A stretch of DNA of 25,163 nucleotides, from IMG/VR virus record IMGVR_UViG_3300042898_001706, positions 1 through 25,163 of that record, one strand, 5' to 3'. The stretch is from a virus. The notes below the pieces were generated by a model that saw only the letters and a list, made by a program, of their open reading frames with translations, made no database searches and was not told the DNA's origin. The position numbers and the translations under genes are program-made. Shown in pieces: positions 7,497-15,092 of this stretch. The stretch's first letter is position 1, and each line of letters starts with the position of its first letter.

Positions 7497-8320
7497 TATT
7501 CCGCCTTTGTCACAAACTCACTAAGGCCCTTTTGAACCAAGAAGTCCAGCAGTTGCTGATTTGCATCTTTGATGCCAAGAATCTCATTATCCAAAACCAA
7601 GTCGAAATCTGAGAATTCTTTGAACCCATCTTCAGATGGGTGGTTATCTCTTGTGGGTCGGCGTGTCAGTCGCACAATAGTGCCACCCTCATCTTTTACT
7701 GCCTGTGCTTCGTTGTCAAAGCGACAATCAGCAATAACGGCGACAAGCGGAGAGTCCGCTTTGATTTTGTTCATGAGCAGTTTAACCCAGACCGGCTCAT
7801 ACATGCGGCGGAAGATGTCGGTGCCTACGAATTGGAGGACTTCACGAGCGGTCATGAAGCCGGGCTTATGTGACTGAATACCTAGCTTCTCTAGGTCTTC
7901 AGTCGATAAGGACAAATCTTCGATTTGGGTGGAGCTTGCGACACCCGGCATATTCTCCCACTTCAACTTAGTCAAGCTATTCTTGTAGCTGCCGTAAGCC
8001 TGCTCATGGGAAATATCGAACATTGTGATGCAAAGCTCCTTCAACGCATCAGCGAAGTTATACATCTTCACATACGGCCAAATTCTCTGATCGGCGTACT
8101 GGACATACAGATCATCCTTGCGGGATAGGTCAAGCACCCCCATATCCTCTTTAACTTCCCCATCCTTCATATAGTGGGTATTGACCTTAAGCTCTCCAGC
8201 TTTAGTAATCTCATATTCTTTGATTACTTCGTTTAGCTTGAGCAGATGCCCATGAAGGAAGTTCGCCGCTGTAGTCTTGCCACTCTCTTTTGGTCCCGCG
8301 AGGCATACAATCTGAGTCAT
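7496..8320 (-). CDS. Deoxynucleoside monophosphate kinase, T4 gp1-like (274 aa)
   Basis: Predicted dNMP kinase that phosphorylates dNMPs to dNDPs with ATP, feeding the dNTP pool from host DNA breakdown and ThyX. The N-terminal P-loop is GPKESGKTT (9-17). The middle contains KMYNFADALKELC, and the lid or NMP-binding part has MTAREVLQFVGTDIFRRMYE followed by PVWVKLLMNKI and then IADCRFDNEAQAVKDEGG, a sequence typical of phage dNMP kinases. The C-terminal section includes LTRRPTRDNHPSEDGF. The length of 274 aa is slightly above T4 gp1 (241 aa). Start and primase stop share ATGA. The neighbourhood (primase, helicase, nucleases) supports nucleotide supply for replication. Confidence 0.9.
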   Translation of the reverse strand: MTQIVCLAGPKESGKTTAANFLHGHLLKLNEVIKEYEITKAGELKVNTHYMKDGEVKEDMGVLDLSRKDDLYVQYADQRIWPYVKMYNFADALKELCITMFDISHEQAYGSYKNSLTKLKWENMPGVASSTQIEDLSLSTEDLEKLGIQSHKPGFMTAREVLQFVGTDIFRRMYEPVWVKLLMNKIKADSPLVAVIADCRFDNEAQAVKDEGGTIVRLTRRPTRDNHPSEDGFKEFSDFDLVLDNEILGIKDANQQLLDFLVQKGLSEFVTKAE

Positions 8321-9327
8321 AGTTTTAATCCTTGAACTTCTTCTACTGACATTTCCCCAACATCGTCGATGTCGGGCACAACATGTTTCACATTGAATAG
8401 GCGACTGAGCTTGTTACAATCTTCCCTGCACTTATCTCCAGCTTCATCCCGATCAAAGACAGTGGTCACATTTGTAACCCCAGTTTTCTGCAGTAGAAGC
8501 TCCTGATGATCTGATAAGCGTGACCCGAAAATTCCAACAGCGTTCTTTATCCCGGCTTGATGGAATCTGATCACGTCACCTTGGCCCTCTACTAGTATAA
8601 TCCGACCCGCTTGGCAAATGGCCTGAAAAGCTAACCATAAACCATATAGGTGGTGAGATTTCTTAAATCCCTTTTGGTTCTTCCACTTATCTGGAGCACT
8701 TATGAGGGTTCGCCCAACACATCCGATAAAGACTTTTCCAGTTGGATCGTAGACTGGAAATACTACTCTACCATGCATCTCTTTCGCAGGATCATTACAT
8801 ATCCCAACGTCGAAGATGTCAAGAATCTCAGAGGAGAAACCTCTTTTTATGTAGAAGTCTACTGGTCTTATTAGCTTACTTCTAATTTCTTCCCTAGACG
8901 GGCCGCTAGGCCTGTCTTTGTCCCTCAAAACGATATCATTAAAAGCGTCAGAGACATAGTCAACTTGTTCTGCTCCGCAGAACGTAGAAGCAAGCTTAAG
9001 CACCTCAGTAAAAGATAAGTTGCCATTTATAGTGGCGAGCCCCCTCAGGAGCCCTATGACATCCCCACCGTACTTCTTATGGCATCCAGCAGTATTACAG
9101 AACCAACGACCACAGTACTCTGATGTGATGTCAGAGTTGATATTGAAGGCCGTTATGTTGTCACCCGCGTGGATGGGGCAGTTACAGACCAATAGTTGCC
9201 CCGAGCGGTAGGTCCTGACCCCAAAATAGTTGAGGATTTCGGGGATCTTAGCCTTCAGCTTCCCCTTCAGACTCTGGAGGTCTTTCTGGGAACTCTTTAC
9301 TTCTAGAAAGTCGTCTAACAGTGCCAA
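8317..9327 (-). CDS. DnaG-type DNA primase (336 aa)
   Basis: Predicted primase that makes RNA primers for lagging-strand synthesis. A CHC2-like zinc finger lies at residues 48-82: C50-P-I-H53 and C77-x4-C82, a slightly widened second knuckle compared with the usual CxxC. The Toprim core follows: glutamate E247 in IILVEGQGDVIRF, then D292 and D294 in VFDRDEAGDK. At 336 aa it contains zinc and catalytic domains but has little room for a C-terminal helicase-interaction domain. The start is TTG at 9327: a TGA lies three codons upstream, no ATG occurs before the zinc finger, and AAGGA is 9 bases upstream. It overlaps the helicase gene by 80 bases, the longest overlap in the window, which suggests tight translational coupling of the helicase-primase pair. 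Confidence 0.9.
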   Translation of the reverse strand: MALLDDFLEVKSSQKDLQSLKGKLKAKIPEILNYFGVRTYRSGQLLVCNCPIHAGDNITAFNINSDITSEYCGRWFCNTAGCHKKYGGDVIGLLRGLATINGNLSFTEVLKLASTFCGAEQVDYVSDAFNDIVLRDKDRPSGPSREEIRSKLIRPVDFYIKRGFSSEILDIFDVGICNDPAKEMHGRVVFPVYDPTGKVFIGCVGRTLISAPDKWKNQKGFKKSHHLYGLWLAFQAICQAGRIILVEGQGDVIRFHQAGIKNAVGIFGSRLSDHQELLLQKTGVTNVTTVFDRDEAGDKCREDCNKLSRLFNVKHVVPDIDDVGEMSVEEVQGLKL

Positions 9328-11734
9328 TTTCTCTCATCCTTGCTAATTCGCCCTTCATTTCGAGACAGATATATCCATCGTCAGTCATTCCGGGGCCATG
9401 TCTTGAAAGTACTGGTACTAGCTTGCGGTTGCCATTTTTAGGGCCGTCATCTGCGATTTCGTCTACTGATTTTTGCTTTAGGATGGTAAACGAGGTACAA
9501 AGCCAGCCAATTCTATCCGACTGTGAGATTACGTCGGCTGATTCTTTCTCTATCCCGTCCCTATTTAATTGGACAAACGATAGGCACGGTACATCATGCT
9601 CTACGCAGAAATTGTGCAGCTTTGTTGCTTGGAATCCCATAGCCTGAAATTCGGCTATGTTTTCTGATAGACCAGAGGAGTCCATCAACTTGAAATAGTC
9701 ATAGATGATTAGACAGTCTTTAGTTCTTCCAGTAGGCTCAAATCCTACTTCCTTAAGTACCCATCTTCTGGCTATAGATAAGATTTCGTCAAATCCCTTA
9801 CCGGATACATTAATGTAGTAATAAGGAATAGACGCCAAATAATCTCTTGCTTCAGCTATCGCGGACTTCTTGAGCGGATCTTTTTTGAAGTCGCCAGTCT
9901 TAATCTCATTTATCGAGATGCCGCTAATATTTGCCCATATTCTATTCCAATGGTCTTGCTCTGACATTTCAGTGTCTAGAACCAGTACAGGTAAGTTAAG
10001 CTTTCCAGACACATGCAGTGCTACATTGTCGCAGAAAACCGATTTCCCGCAATTGTGCGTAATGATATGATGATCAGTTAGGAATAAGCCATCATCATTG
10101 GAGATTCTAATGCATCTGGCGTTATCCACTCCTACCTTTTCTATCTTTACGATTGATCTTTTCAGATCTCCGATTTTCCTGTTATTCGATAGATTAGCTT
10201 TTCTGCCGAGCTTGAATGGGATAATATCCTTGGGCAGACGAATTTCACACCTAAAAGAGATAAAGGACTCCCCAAGACAGGTTGTGACCTGCGGCCTAGG
10301 AGTCGCTATCCCACCAAGGGACGTAACGATCTCACACAAGTCATCGATCAACTGCTTAGACACAGACGTAAAAGTATTTCTAGAAGTCTTTGATTTAGGA
10401 TCAATAGTACAAGACCCATCGGTGTCTAAGAGACCCCTTAGTACTTCTAACCTAACTTCTTCTGAGTTGTACTTATAGATATCTGGAATAAACTTCGTAT
10501 AGCAATTATGCCCGAAAATACCGATCTCTCTAAGCTTATTCTGAAAACCATTTATTCTGTATGATATGCATTTCTTTTTGGGGTCATCTTGATCTACTTT
10601 AATTTCATATCCAAGTCCACTGAAGTAATTGTTGACGTACTTAATAATGTCCTGATCCATACTGGTGTATGTGCAGGTCTTTATTAGTGATCCGTCTCCC
10701 AGTAGCACTCCTACTACATATGGGTCTACTGGAACATTTTGGTCCGCATATTTAGTAGAATTCGGCAGTCTTACATCCCATTTGTATTCTATTCCTTTGG
10801 ATGGATCTCCGATATAAAGGTTATTGGCGATATCCTTAGTGGATAATACCTGACTTTTCTTCTTGCTTATGCTTGTATATGGATATCTTTTATATACTTC
10901 CCACAGGTGGTCCTCGCAACAGTCTACGAAGTTTCCGTCTCTAAAATGAACCCTATAGATATCTTTGTTTTGAAAATCGAACACTTCCTCAATGGTAGAA
11001 TCTTCCATAAATGGATGTGAGATTTTATCGCCGACTGATAGATCCTCTATTCTGATTGGGCCATTTTTCGTATAGACTAGAGATCCATATCGAAGACTCT
11101 TAGTTCTAGCCCCAATCAGATCTACGCACTTTCTCAGGAACCCACCACCTATTGCCACGTCGTAAGAGGGGAATCCACTTGGCACTCCAACCTGCTTCGG
11201 CTCGTCTGACACTAGATACTCGAAGTAGTCCATACCTCCTTGACCGAGAAGTTTTGGCCGATTCTCATCTTTCTTCATGTAAGAAGTAGAGGCATTTGAG
11301 AGTGGAGTATCAACTACAGCGATGATATCAGATAGGGATTCTTCCCCAGATATCTCATTGAGGCTCTTGTAGGACTCCTTGATGGTTTCCTGCAAGTGGC
11401 GGGCGAACTGAAGTCTTCTAATCTTCTTAGCGTGCCCTAGAACACTTGAGACGTCCACTGGAGTAGCCAAGACCCCATTGAAATGCTTCAGCACATCTGG
11501 TTTGTTAACATAGTCCCCAAGAGACAAGTCTGTCGCGGCTGAGAGCAGCGACACAAAGTCAACCCTATCAGACTTGTTGATGATGTGCTTTATGCATTTG
11601 TACATCACCTTATTAAAGTCTACAGTGAATGTGCCTTCCTCAAGGAAGGCCTCTGTATCAAGGTAGCAATCAACCCCATGAGAGCATATGCCAGCTAAAA
11701 CTGCCCGCTCGCTAGCCACATTACTCAGGTCCAT
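9248..11734 (-). CDS. DnaB-type replicative helicase interrupted by an intein (828 aa precursor)
   Basis: Predicted hexameric 5'-3' replicative helicase. The N-terminal DnaB domain covers about 1-150 (SNVASERAVLAGICSHG). The RecA-like ATPase starts near 180 with VGVPSGFPSYDVAIGGGF. The Walker A loop is split by an intein: IGARTK precedes it and CGKSVFCDN follows, so the spliced loop reads ARTKCGKS, in agreement with the AxxxxGKS form of DnaB. Walker B is CLIIYDYFKLMD (674-685) and the DnaB-type motif LSFVQLNRDG is at 718-727. Removal of 349 residues leaves 479 aa, a normal size for DnaB. The unspliced precursor should be inactive because the P-loop is disrupted. The ATG follows AAAGGG with about 8 bases of spacing. 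It sits between a zinc-ribbon protein and the primase. Confidence 0.93.
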   Translation of the reverse strand: MDLSNVASERAVLAGICSHGVDCYLDTEAFLEEGTFTVDFNKVMYKCIKHIINKSDRVDFVSLLSAATDLSLGDYVNKPDVLKHFNGVLATPVDVSSVLGHAKKIRRLQFARHLQETIKESYKSLNEISGEESLSDIIAVVDTPLSNASTSYMKKDENRPKLLGQGGMDYFEYLVSDEPKQVGVPSGFPSYDVAIGGGFLRKCVDLIGARTKSLRYGSLVYTKNGPIRIEDLSVGDKISHPFMEDSTIEEVFDFQNKDIYRVHFRDGNFVDCCEDHLWEVYKRYPYTSISKKKSQVLSTKDIANNLYIGDPSKGIEYKWDVRLPNSTKYADQNVPVDPYVVGVLLGDGSLIKTCTYTSMDQDIIKYVNNYFSGLGYEIKVDQDDPKKKCISYRINGFQNKLREIGIFGHNCYTKFIPDIYKYNSEEVRLEVLRGLLDTDGSCTIDPKSKTSRNTFTSVSKQLIDDLCEIVTSLGGIATPRPQVTTCLGESFISFRCEIRLPKDIIPFKLGRKANLSNNRKIGDLKRSIVKIEKVGVDNARCIRISNDDGLFLTDHHIITHNCGKSVFCDNVALHVSGKLNLPVLVLDTEMSEQDHWNRIWANISGISINEIKTGDFKKDPLKKSAIAEARDYLASIPYYYINVSGKGFDEILSIARRWVLKEVGFEPTGRTKDCLIIYDYFKLMDSSGLSENIAEFQAMGFQATKLHNFCVEHDVPCLSFVQLNRDGIEKESADVISQSDRIGWLCTSFTILKQKSVDEIADDGPKNGNRKLVPVLSRHGPGMTDDGYICLEMKGELARMREIGTVRRLSRSKEFPERPPESEGEAEG
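10052..11098 (-). mobile_element. DnaB intein with LAGLIDADG homing endonuclease
   Basis: A full-length cis-splicing intein of 349 aa (residues 213-561 of the precursor). It starts with Ser (SLRYGSLVYTKNGPIRIEDL, block A) and ends with the penultimate His and terminal Asn of HHIITHN (block G), followed by Cys+1. Block B is DGNFVDCCEDHLW with the conserved His at 276. Two LAGLIDADG-type motifs, YVVGVLLGDG (339-348) and VLRGLLDTDG (431-440), both keep the acidic catalytic residue, so the homing nuclease looks intact. Insertion is inside the helicase P-loop between Lys and Cys, a classic site for phage and bacterial helicase inteins. Ser1 rather than Cys1 means the first acyl shift would be N-to-O. 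Confidence 0.93.
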
Positions 11735-12227
11735 TTATTTTCCCTTTAGATAAACAACTATTGCACTTGTAGGCACCTTTATCTCTTTTGAAGAGAGGAG
11801 CAACTGTTTCTTTGCTCTTACATAAAATGCACTCCATTGTTACGGACTTAAATGGCTTACGGTTTCTCGGGGTCAAAGCGACATTATCGTTGATCTGGTC
11901 TGCTCCCGGCTCGTCTGGGGCCTCTCCAGTGTCGATGAACTCAATCTGCTTAGCCCTTACGGGGCTCTTTTTCCCGCCATGTTTTGTTTTTTTTGGGGCG
12001 ATAACCTTCTTCGCTGCCTTGGCGGTCTTTTTGAGGTTGGTCTGGACTGGCCGCATTGTAAAGTCTTGAAAGTCGTTTTTCCGACCTGCGTCTGCAACTT
12101 TTCTGGGTTTGCTAGGAACTGGGACCACCTCGTCGCCATCTGGATTAAGTCCCGTTAGTTGCTTGTAAAATTCAATCACAAGCGACCAATCCTTTTTGTC
12201 GATTGCCAGCTTCAGCTTATCTATCAT
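11721..12227 (-). CDS. Zinc-ribbon protein with Lys/Pro-rich linker (168 aa)
   Basis: Function not recognised. From the ATG at 12227 (MIDKLKLAIDKKDWS) an N-terminal helical segment of about 35 residues is followed by a long, probably disordered Lys- and Pro-rich stretch (about 40-125). The C-terminal zinc ribbon is MECILCKS ... YKCNSCLS (CxxC, about 17 residues, CxxC). The upstream TTG at 12245 is in frame but has no better ribosome site. The start overlaps the gene in front by 11 bases and its end overlaps the helicase start by 14. The position between a putative recombination mediator and the helicase suggests a DNA- or protein-binding accessory factor of the replisome; this is inference only. 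Confidence 0.65.
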   Translation of the reverse strand: MIDKLKLAIDKKDWSLVIEFYKQLTGLNPDGDEVVPVPSKPRKVADAGRKNDFQDFTMRPVQTNLKKTAKAAKKVIAPKKTKHGGKKSPVRAKQIEFIDTGEAPDEPGADQINDNVALTPRNRKPFKSVTMECILCKSKETVAPLFKRDKGAYKCNSCLSKGKINGPE

Positions 12228-12705
12228 AAGATCTCTTCTTCCCAATGTCTTGGAGGATATCGGCCATTCTTTTTACTGAATCCAACTTCTGGTCGGCCTG
12301 ACAAATAACAGAAGTAAGATAAATTCTCATTTTCTCTACCTTAACAGCAAAGGTATCTTCAGCAATAATAGCCTGTCTTTTCACTTCATATTTCATGTAC
12401 TCGGAGTGATTAGACCAGTTTCTGGCCACGATGTTATGAAGTATCTCTTCACACCAAGCTCGCTTGGCGATGCATTTGTCGGTCTCTTTACGAACGAAGA
12501 TGCAATAGGAGTGAAGCTTAAATGCCCCGGCGTATGCCTCATCTGAAGAGAGGGAGATTAAGTCCTCGTGAGGCATATCCAGAATCGTCTGGACTACTGG
12601 GTCGAAGCTACAATCGGGGGTCATGAACTCAAGACAGTATCTGTCTATGAACGAAGTGAGTTCTTTTAGTCCGGTGATATCGCTGAAGCGATCAAGTTCT
12701 TCCAT
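12217..12705 (-). CDS. Putative UvsY-like recombination mediator (162 aa)
   Basis: Tentative assignment. The protein is almost entirely helical. Its C-terminal part (about 105-155) reads YEVKRQAIIAEDTFAVKVEK then IYLTSVICQADQKLDSVKRM then ADILQDI. Compared by eye with T4 UvsY, this keeps the order of a K-x-E/V-K helix, a charged loop, and the ending ALDAIKSRG...IKHIQDM. The preceding LHSYCIFVRKETDKCIAKRA may match UvsY's LYSKWLNKHSSIKKE. UvsY loads UvsX recombinase onto SSB-coated single-stranded DNA. Size (162 versus 137 aa) and context fit: it lies one gene downstream of the RecA/UvsX gene and just before the helicase block. The ATG has a very strong site (AGGAGG, 5 bases). No catalytic residues are expected or seen. 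It could instead be an unrelated coiled-coil protein or helicase loader. Confidence 0.6.
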   Translation of the reverse strand: MEELDRFSDITGLKELTSFIDRYCLEFMTPDCSFDPVVQTILDMPHEDLISLSSDEAYAGAFKLHSYCIFVRKETDKCIAKRAWCEEILHNIVARNWSNHSEYMKYEVKRQAIIAEDTFAVKVEKMRIYLTSVICQADQKLDSVKRMADILQDIGKKRSYDR

Positions 12706-13073
12706 TTGTCCTCCTCATTATGCGGCAGAGCCACCAATGTAATATCGTTCAGGTTACACCACTCTGACTTATCTCTATCTCTCTTACGAGCTAGTAAGAA
12801 GTCGGCTTTGGTCTTGTGGAAGAATGGGACAAATTCATAGTGCTGCCTACCATGTACTTCGACAGCGAGAGATATAGACGGTAGGAATATGTCCAAATAA
12901 AGCCCGCAGCCCGGCAGTGTTACCTCTTCAAAGATAACGACTCCGGGCAGGATCTCCAGTAAAAGAGAAAGGGCTTTTTGGTGAGGGGCTGACTTAGCCC
13001 TACTCTTCCGTTTGGTGGATTGCAGGATGAGCTTATGCTGCTTACCATCCAGTCCGGTAACTAAGCGAGCAAT
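12666..13073 (-). CDS. Vsr/DUF559-like nuclease, apparent ATT start (135 aa)
   Basis: Predicted small endonuclease-like protein of the PD-(D/E)XK superfamily. The core is LYLDIFLPSISLAVEVHGRQ followed by HYEF (about 58-81), with the D...ExHGxQHY pattern of DUF559 and Vsr-like proteins, then KRDRDKSEWC. The first ATG/GTG/TTG codon in frame is TTG at 12896, which would start inside this motif. The frame is open upstream to a TGA at 13098-13100 and codes a sensible N terminus (ARLVTGLDGKQHKLIL). An ATT at 13073 is preceded by AAGGAG with 8 bases of spacing (an ATC one codon earlier has 5), and would overlap the recombinase stop by 13 bases, like its neighbours. No ATG or GTG is present. It may repair mismatches, nick DNA, or be a remnant of a homing nuclease. 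Confidence 0.7.
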   Translation of the reverse strand: MARLVTGLDGKQHKLILQSTKRKSRAKSAPHQKALSLLLEILPGVVIFEEVTLPGCGLYLDIFLPSISLAVEVHGRQHYEFVPFFHKTKADFLLARKRDRDKSEWCNLNDITLVALPHNEEDKWKNLIASAISPD

Positions 13074-14104
13074 GATCCAAGCTCCTTCTTTAGGAACTCA
13101 CTGGCTGATGGAGTAGAGGAGATGAAGTCATAGACCTTCTGTTGGCCTTGAAATTTCTGCTCAGCTACTGAGGCCAGATCTGGATGCTCAGTTAGATATG
13201 GAAGTGTAAACCAAGCTCCAGCCTTTTCTATCAGGCCGAAAGATTCGCCAAGTTCAATGAATTCTTTAGTGCAGTCGATTCCATGACCAAATCTAAGATA
13301 GGAAGTAACAGTGTTACCACTTGCCCCCATAGCTGAGCAACTGATGTCACAAGTAGTCTTCTGGCCTATCTTTTTACCGTTCTCTTCCCATGGTTCGACA
13401 TGGGTAAAGTCGAGCCTATTGTCGGCTTGATACTGAACCATAACTCCACAGTCGGCCACTTTGTGCTTACCATACCCACTCGTGTTAGTGATGTAGTGGG
13501 TGATAAGAACCATTAGGATGTCATTCCTGACGACAACCTGAGCATTCTGCTTGACCCAGTGGGAAAGCATCTTAGGGAGCTGTGCTCGAAGCTTAGAGGA
13601 TACTTCGGCATCCATCTCGTCTCTTGGTAAGAGAGATGATGTAGAATCAATTACGCATACAGCCCCTCTATTCTTAGGGAGTCGGATCATAGCATTGACT
13701 GTATTCAGTATATCTTCGGCAGAAAGATCTTCTTCTTTACCGCTGATAACCTCGATCTCTTTCTTATCTAGGTTATGGATACCTGCCAAATTGTATTGCT
13801 TGATACGACTTTCCGCGTCGGCATAAATACCCCTCCGGCCTTGTGCCTGAGCATTCGCAATAAGTTGCAGACACAGAGAAGATTTGCCACACTTGGGAAC
13901 TCCAGAGATAACTGTCCAGCTACCTTCTAGGATACCACCATTTAGCCCTAGATCATAAGCTGGGCTGATACTAATACATTGCTTGTTTGACTTCTCGTCA
14001 AAAATGTCAGAACCACTACGGATAATATCTCCATACTTCTTCTTGATTGCCGCCATCCCAACGTCACCAACATCAACAGTTTCACTCTTTGCTTTTTTTG
14101 CCAT
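13061..14104 (-). CDS. RecA/UvsX-type recombinase (347 aa)
   Basis: Predicted ATP-dependent strand-exchange protein for phage recombination and recombination-dependent replication. The core opens with DLGLNGGILEGSWTVISG and the Walker A motif GVPKCGKSS (68-76). The catalytic glutamate is in YADAESR (E98), and the Walker B strand is AVCVIDSTSSLL. LPKMLSHW and LMVLITHYITNTSGYG resemble the L1/L2 region and motif that contact DNA. The C terminus is short and lacks the acidic tail of bacterial RecA, as is usual for phage forms. No intein is present even though the P-loop has the same KCGKS sequence as the helicase intein site. It leads a block with the nuclease, possible mediator, helicase and primase. 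The start ATG has AGGG about 12 bases upstream. Confidence 0.92.
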   Translation of the reverse strand: MAKKAKSETVDVGDVGMAAIKKKYGDIIRSGSDIFDEKSNKQCISISPAYDLGLNGGILEGSWTVISGVPKCGKSSLCLQLIANAQAQGRRGIYADAESRIKQYNLAGIHNLDKKEIEVISGKEEDLSAEDILNTVNAMIRLPKNRGAVCVIDSTSSLLPRDEMDAEVSSKLRAQLPKMLSHWVKQNAQVVVRNDILMVLITHYITNTSGYGKHKVADCGVMVQYQADNRLDFTHVEPWEENGKKIGQKTTCDISCSAMGASGNTVTSYLRFGHGIDCTKEFIELGESFGLIEKAGAWFTLPYLTEHPDLASVAEQKFQGQQKVYDFISSTPSASEFLKKELGSLLA

Positions 14105-14108
14105 ATTA

Positions 14109-14345
14109 CTACATTACCCTAGAAAGTAACTCATTAACCTCTATAAACGCACTTCTCTTCATCTTGAACGAAATATTTAGATTTATTTCGTCATATCTAA
14201 ACTGAGTAGAGAACAAATTTCCTTTATGGTCTCCACATATATCAGCAAAAACACTAGTGTCAACATCAACTCTGCTTATTTGAGCTTGCCCATTCTTGGA
14301 GTTCTCTAATAGTAGCTTGAAGATATCTTCTTGTGTAACGCTCAT
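14109..14345 (-). CDS. Hypothetical protein (78 aa)
   Basis: Not recognised. A small acidic protein (MSVTQEDIFKLLLENSKNG...) with predicted alternating helix, strand and helix, no cysteine cluster and no membrane segment. It starts in an ATGA overlap with the gene in front and ends 4 bases before the recombinase ATG, so it is probably translated with the recombinase. The size and position would fit a small recombination or replication accessory factor, but nothing in the sequence shows this. Confidence 0.55.
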   Translation of the reverse strand: MSVTQEDIFKLLLENSKNGQAQISRVDVDTSVFADICGDHKGNLFSTQFRYDEINLNISFKMKRSAFIEVNELLSRVM

Positions 14346-14791
14346 AGCTCACTCAATCTATTTATTTTGCCAAATGGCTTGGTCGGTACGACAACTTCTT
14401 CTACCGTCTTCTCGATAATCTTTTGACTATCTTCCATCTCTTGCTGAAATTTTTCAGCCAGAGCGACCAATTGCGGATTCTTAACAGAACAAGCATTAGT
14501 CTGCTTAAATGCTTTGATAATGCATGATGAACAAACTCTCTCAAGGAGCTTATTGATCCGCATTATCTCAAGCTGATAAGCCTTTTTGAACTTAGGATTG
14601 TTCCAAAATGACTGAGGAAGAGCCGACTTGCTAAATTCGGCCCTCCTCTTGAACAGCATTTCAGCTATGTAGTTGTCTACTGTGACACATCCCTCTTTAT
14701 ACATTGAGGGAAATGGTCTTAGATCACTCTGGTCGTATCTTTTGTACATTTTGAGACAATCTAGGGGACATTCGAGTAGCCCGAGTAGCAT
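14342..14791 (-). CDS. Hypothetical cysteine-containing protein (149 aa)
   Basis: Not recognised. The start is uncertain: GTG at 14794, ATG at 14791 or ATG at 14749 (MYKRYDQSDLRPFPSMY) are all in frame and none has a strong ribosome site. I chose 14791. The protein has cysteines at the start (ECPLDCLKMY), CSSC in the middle (RVCSSCIIKAFK) and NACS shortly after, which could bind metal. The C-terminal part (QLVALAEKFQQEMEDSQKI then IEKTVEEVV) is probably a coiled coil. It overlaps the upstream gene by 68 bases if this start is right; the 14749 start would cut the overlap to 26. Confidence 0.55.
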   Translation of the reverse strand: MLLGLLECPLDCLKMYKRYDQSDLRPFPSMYKEGCVTVDNYIAEMLFKRRAEFSKSALPQSFWNNPKFKKAYQLEIMRINKLLERVCSSCIIKAFKQTNACSVKNPQLVALAEKFQQEMEDSQKIIEKTVEEVVVPTKPFGKINRLSEL

Positions 14792-15092
14792 CACCCATTT
14801 CAGAAGCCGCCTGAGTCATTACAACGGCACCACGCTTCTTGTTCTTCATCATCAGGTCGTCGATTTTGACTGGCCTGACTCCAGCGTCTGGTGGCTTATT
14901 GGCTTCGGCCTTTTCGGCTTCTGCAACTTTCTTAGCCTCCCTCTTCTCAAGAGAGTCAAGGAAGGCTCTTACAAGCTTCACAGTCGATCCAACATCACTA
15001 GCCAAAGTCTTAATGTCTCGTGACTTGTGATGAGCAATATAGAACTTTTGAACCTTACTCAGACTTTCGGTATTCGCGGCTTGCTTTTTCAT
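14724..15092 (-). CDS. Hypothetical HTH-like basic protein (122 aa)
   Basis: Function unknown. The N-terminal part SLSKVQKFYIAHHKSRDIKT followed by LASDVGSTVKLVRAFLDSL looks like a small helix-turn-helix domain (about 10-48). It is followed by a Lys/Glu/Ala-rich helix (KREAKKVAEAEKAEANK) and a basic, low-complexity C terminus. It may bind nucleic acid. The ATG lacks a clear Shine-Dalgarno sequence but lies inside the previous gene (38-base overlap), so coupling is likely. No catalytic motif is visible. Confidence 0.6.
   Translation of the reverse strand: MKKQAANTESLSKVQKFYIAHHKSRDIKTLASDVGSTVKLVRAFLDSLEKREAKKVAEAEKAEANKPPDAGVRPVKIDDLMMKNKKRGAVVMTQAASEMGDATRATRMSPRLSQNVQKIRPE

Noticed and set aside
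11957-12139. 60-aa minus-strand ORF inside the zinc-ribbon protein gene
   Set aside because: Arg/Lys-rich out-of-frame translation of the low-complexity linker; the frame at 11721-12227 has the zinc ribbon.
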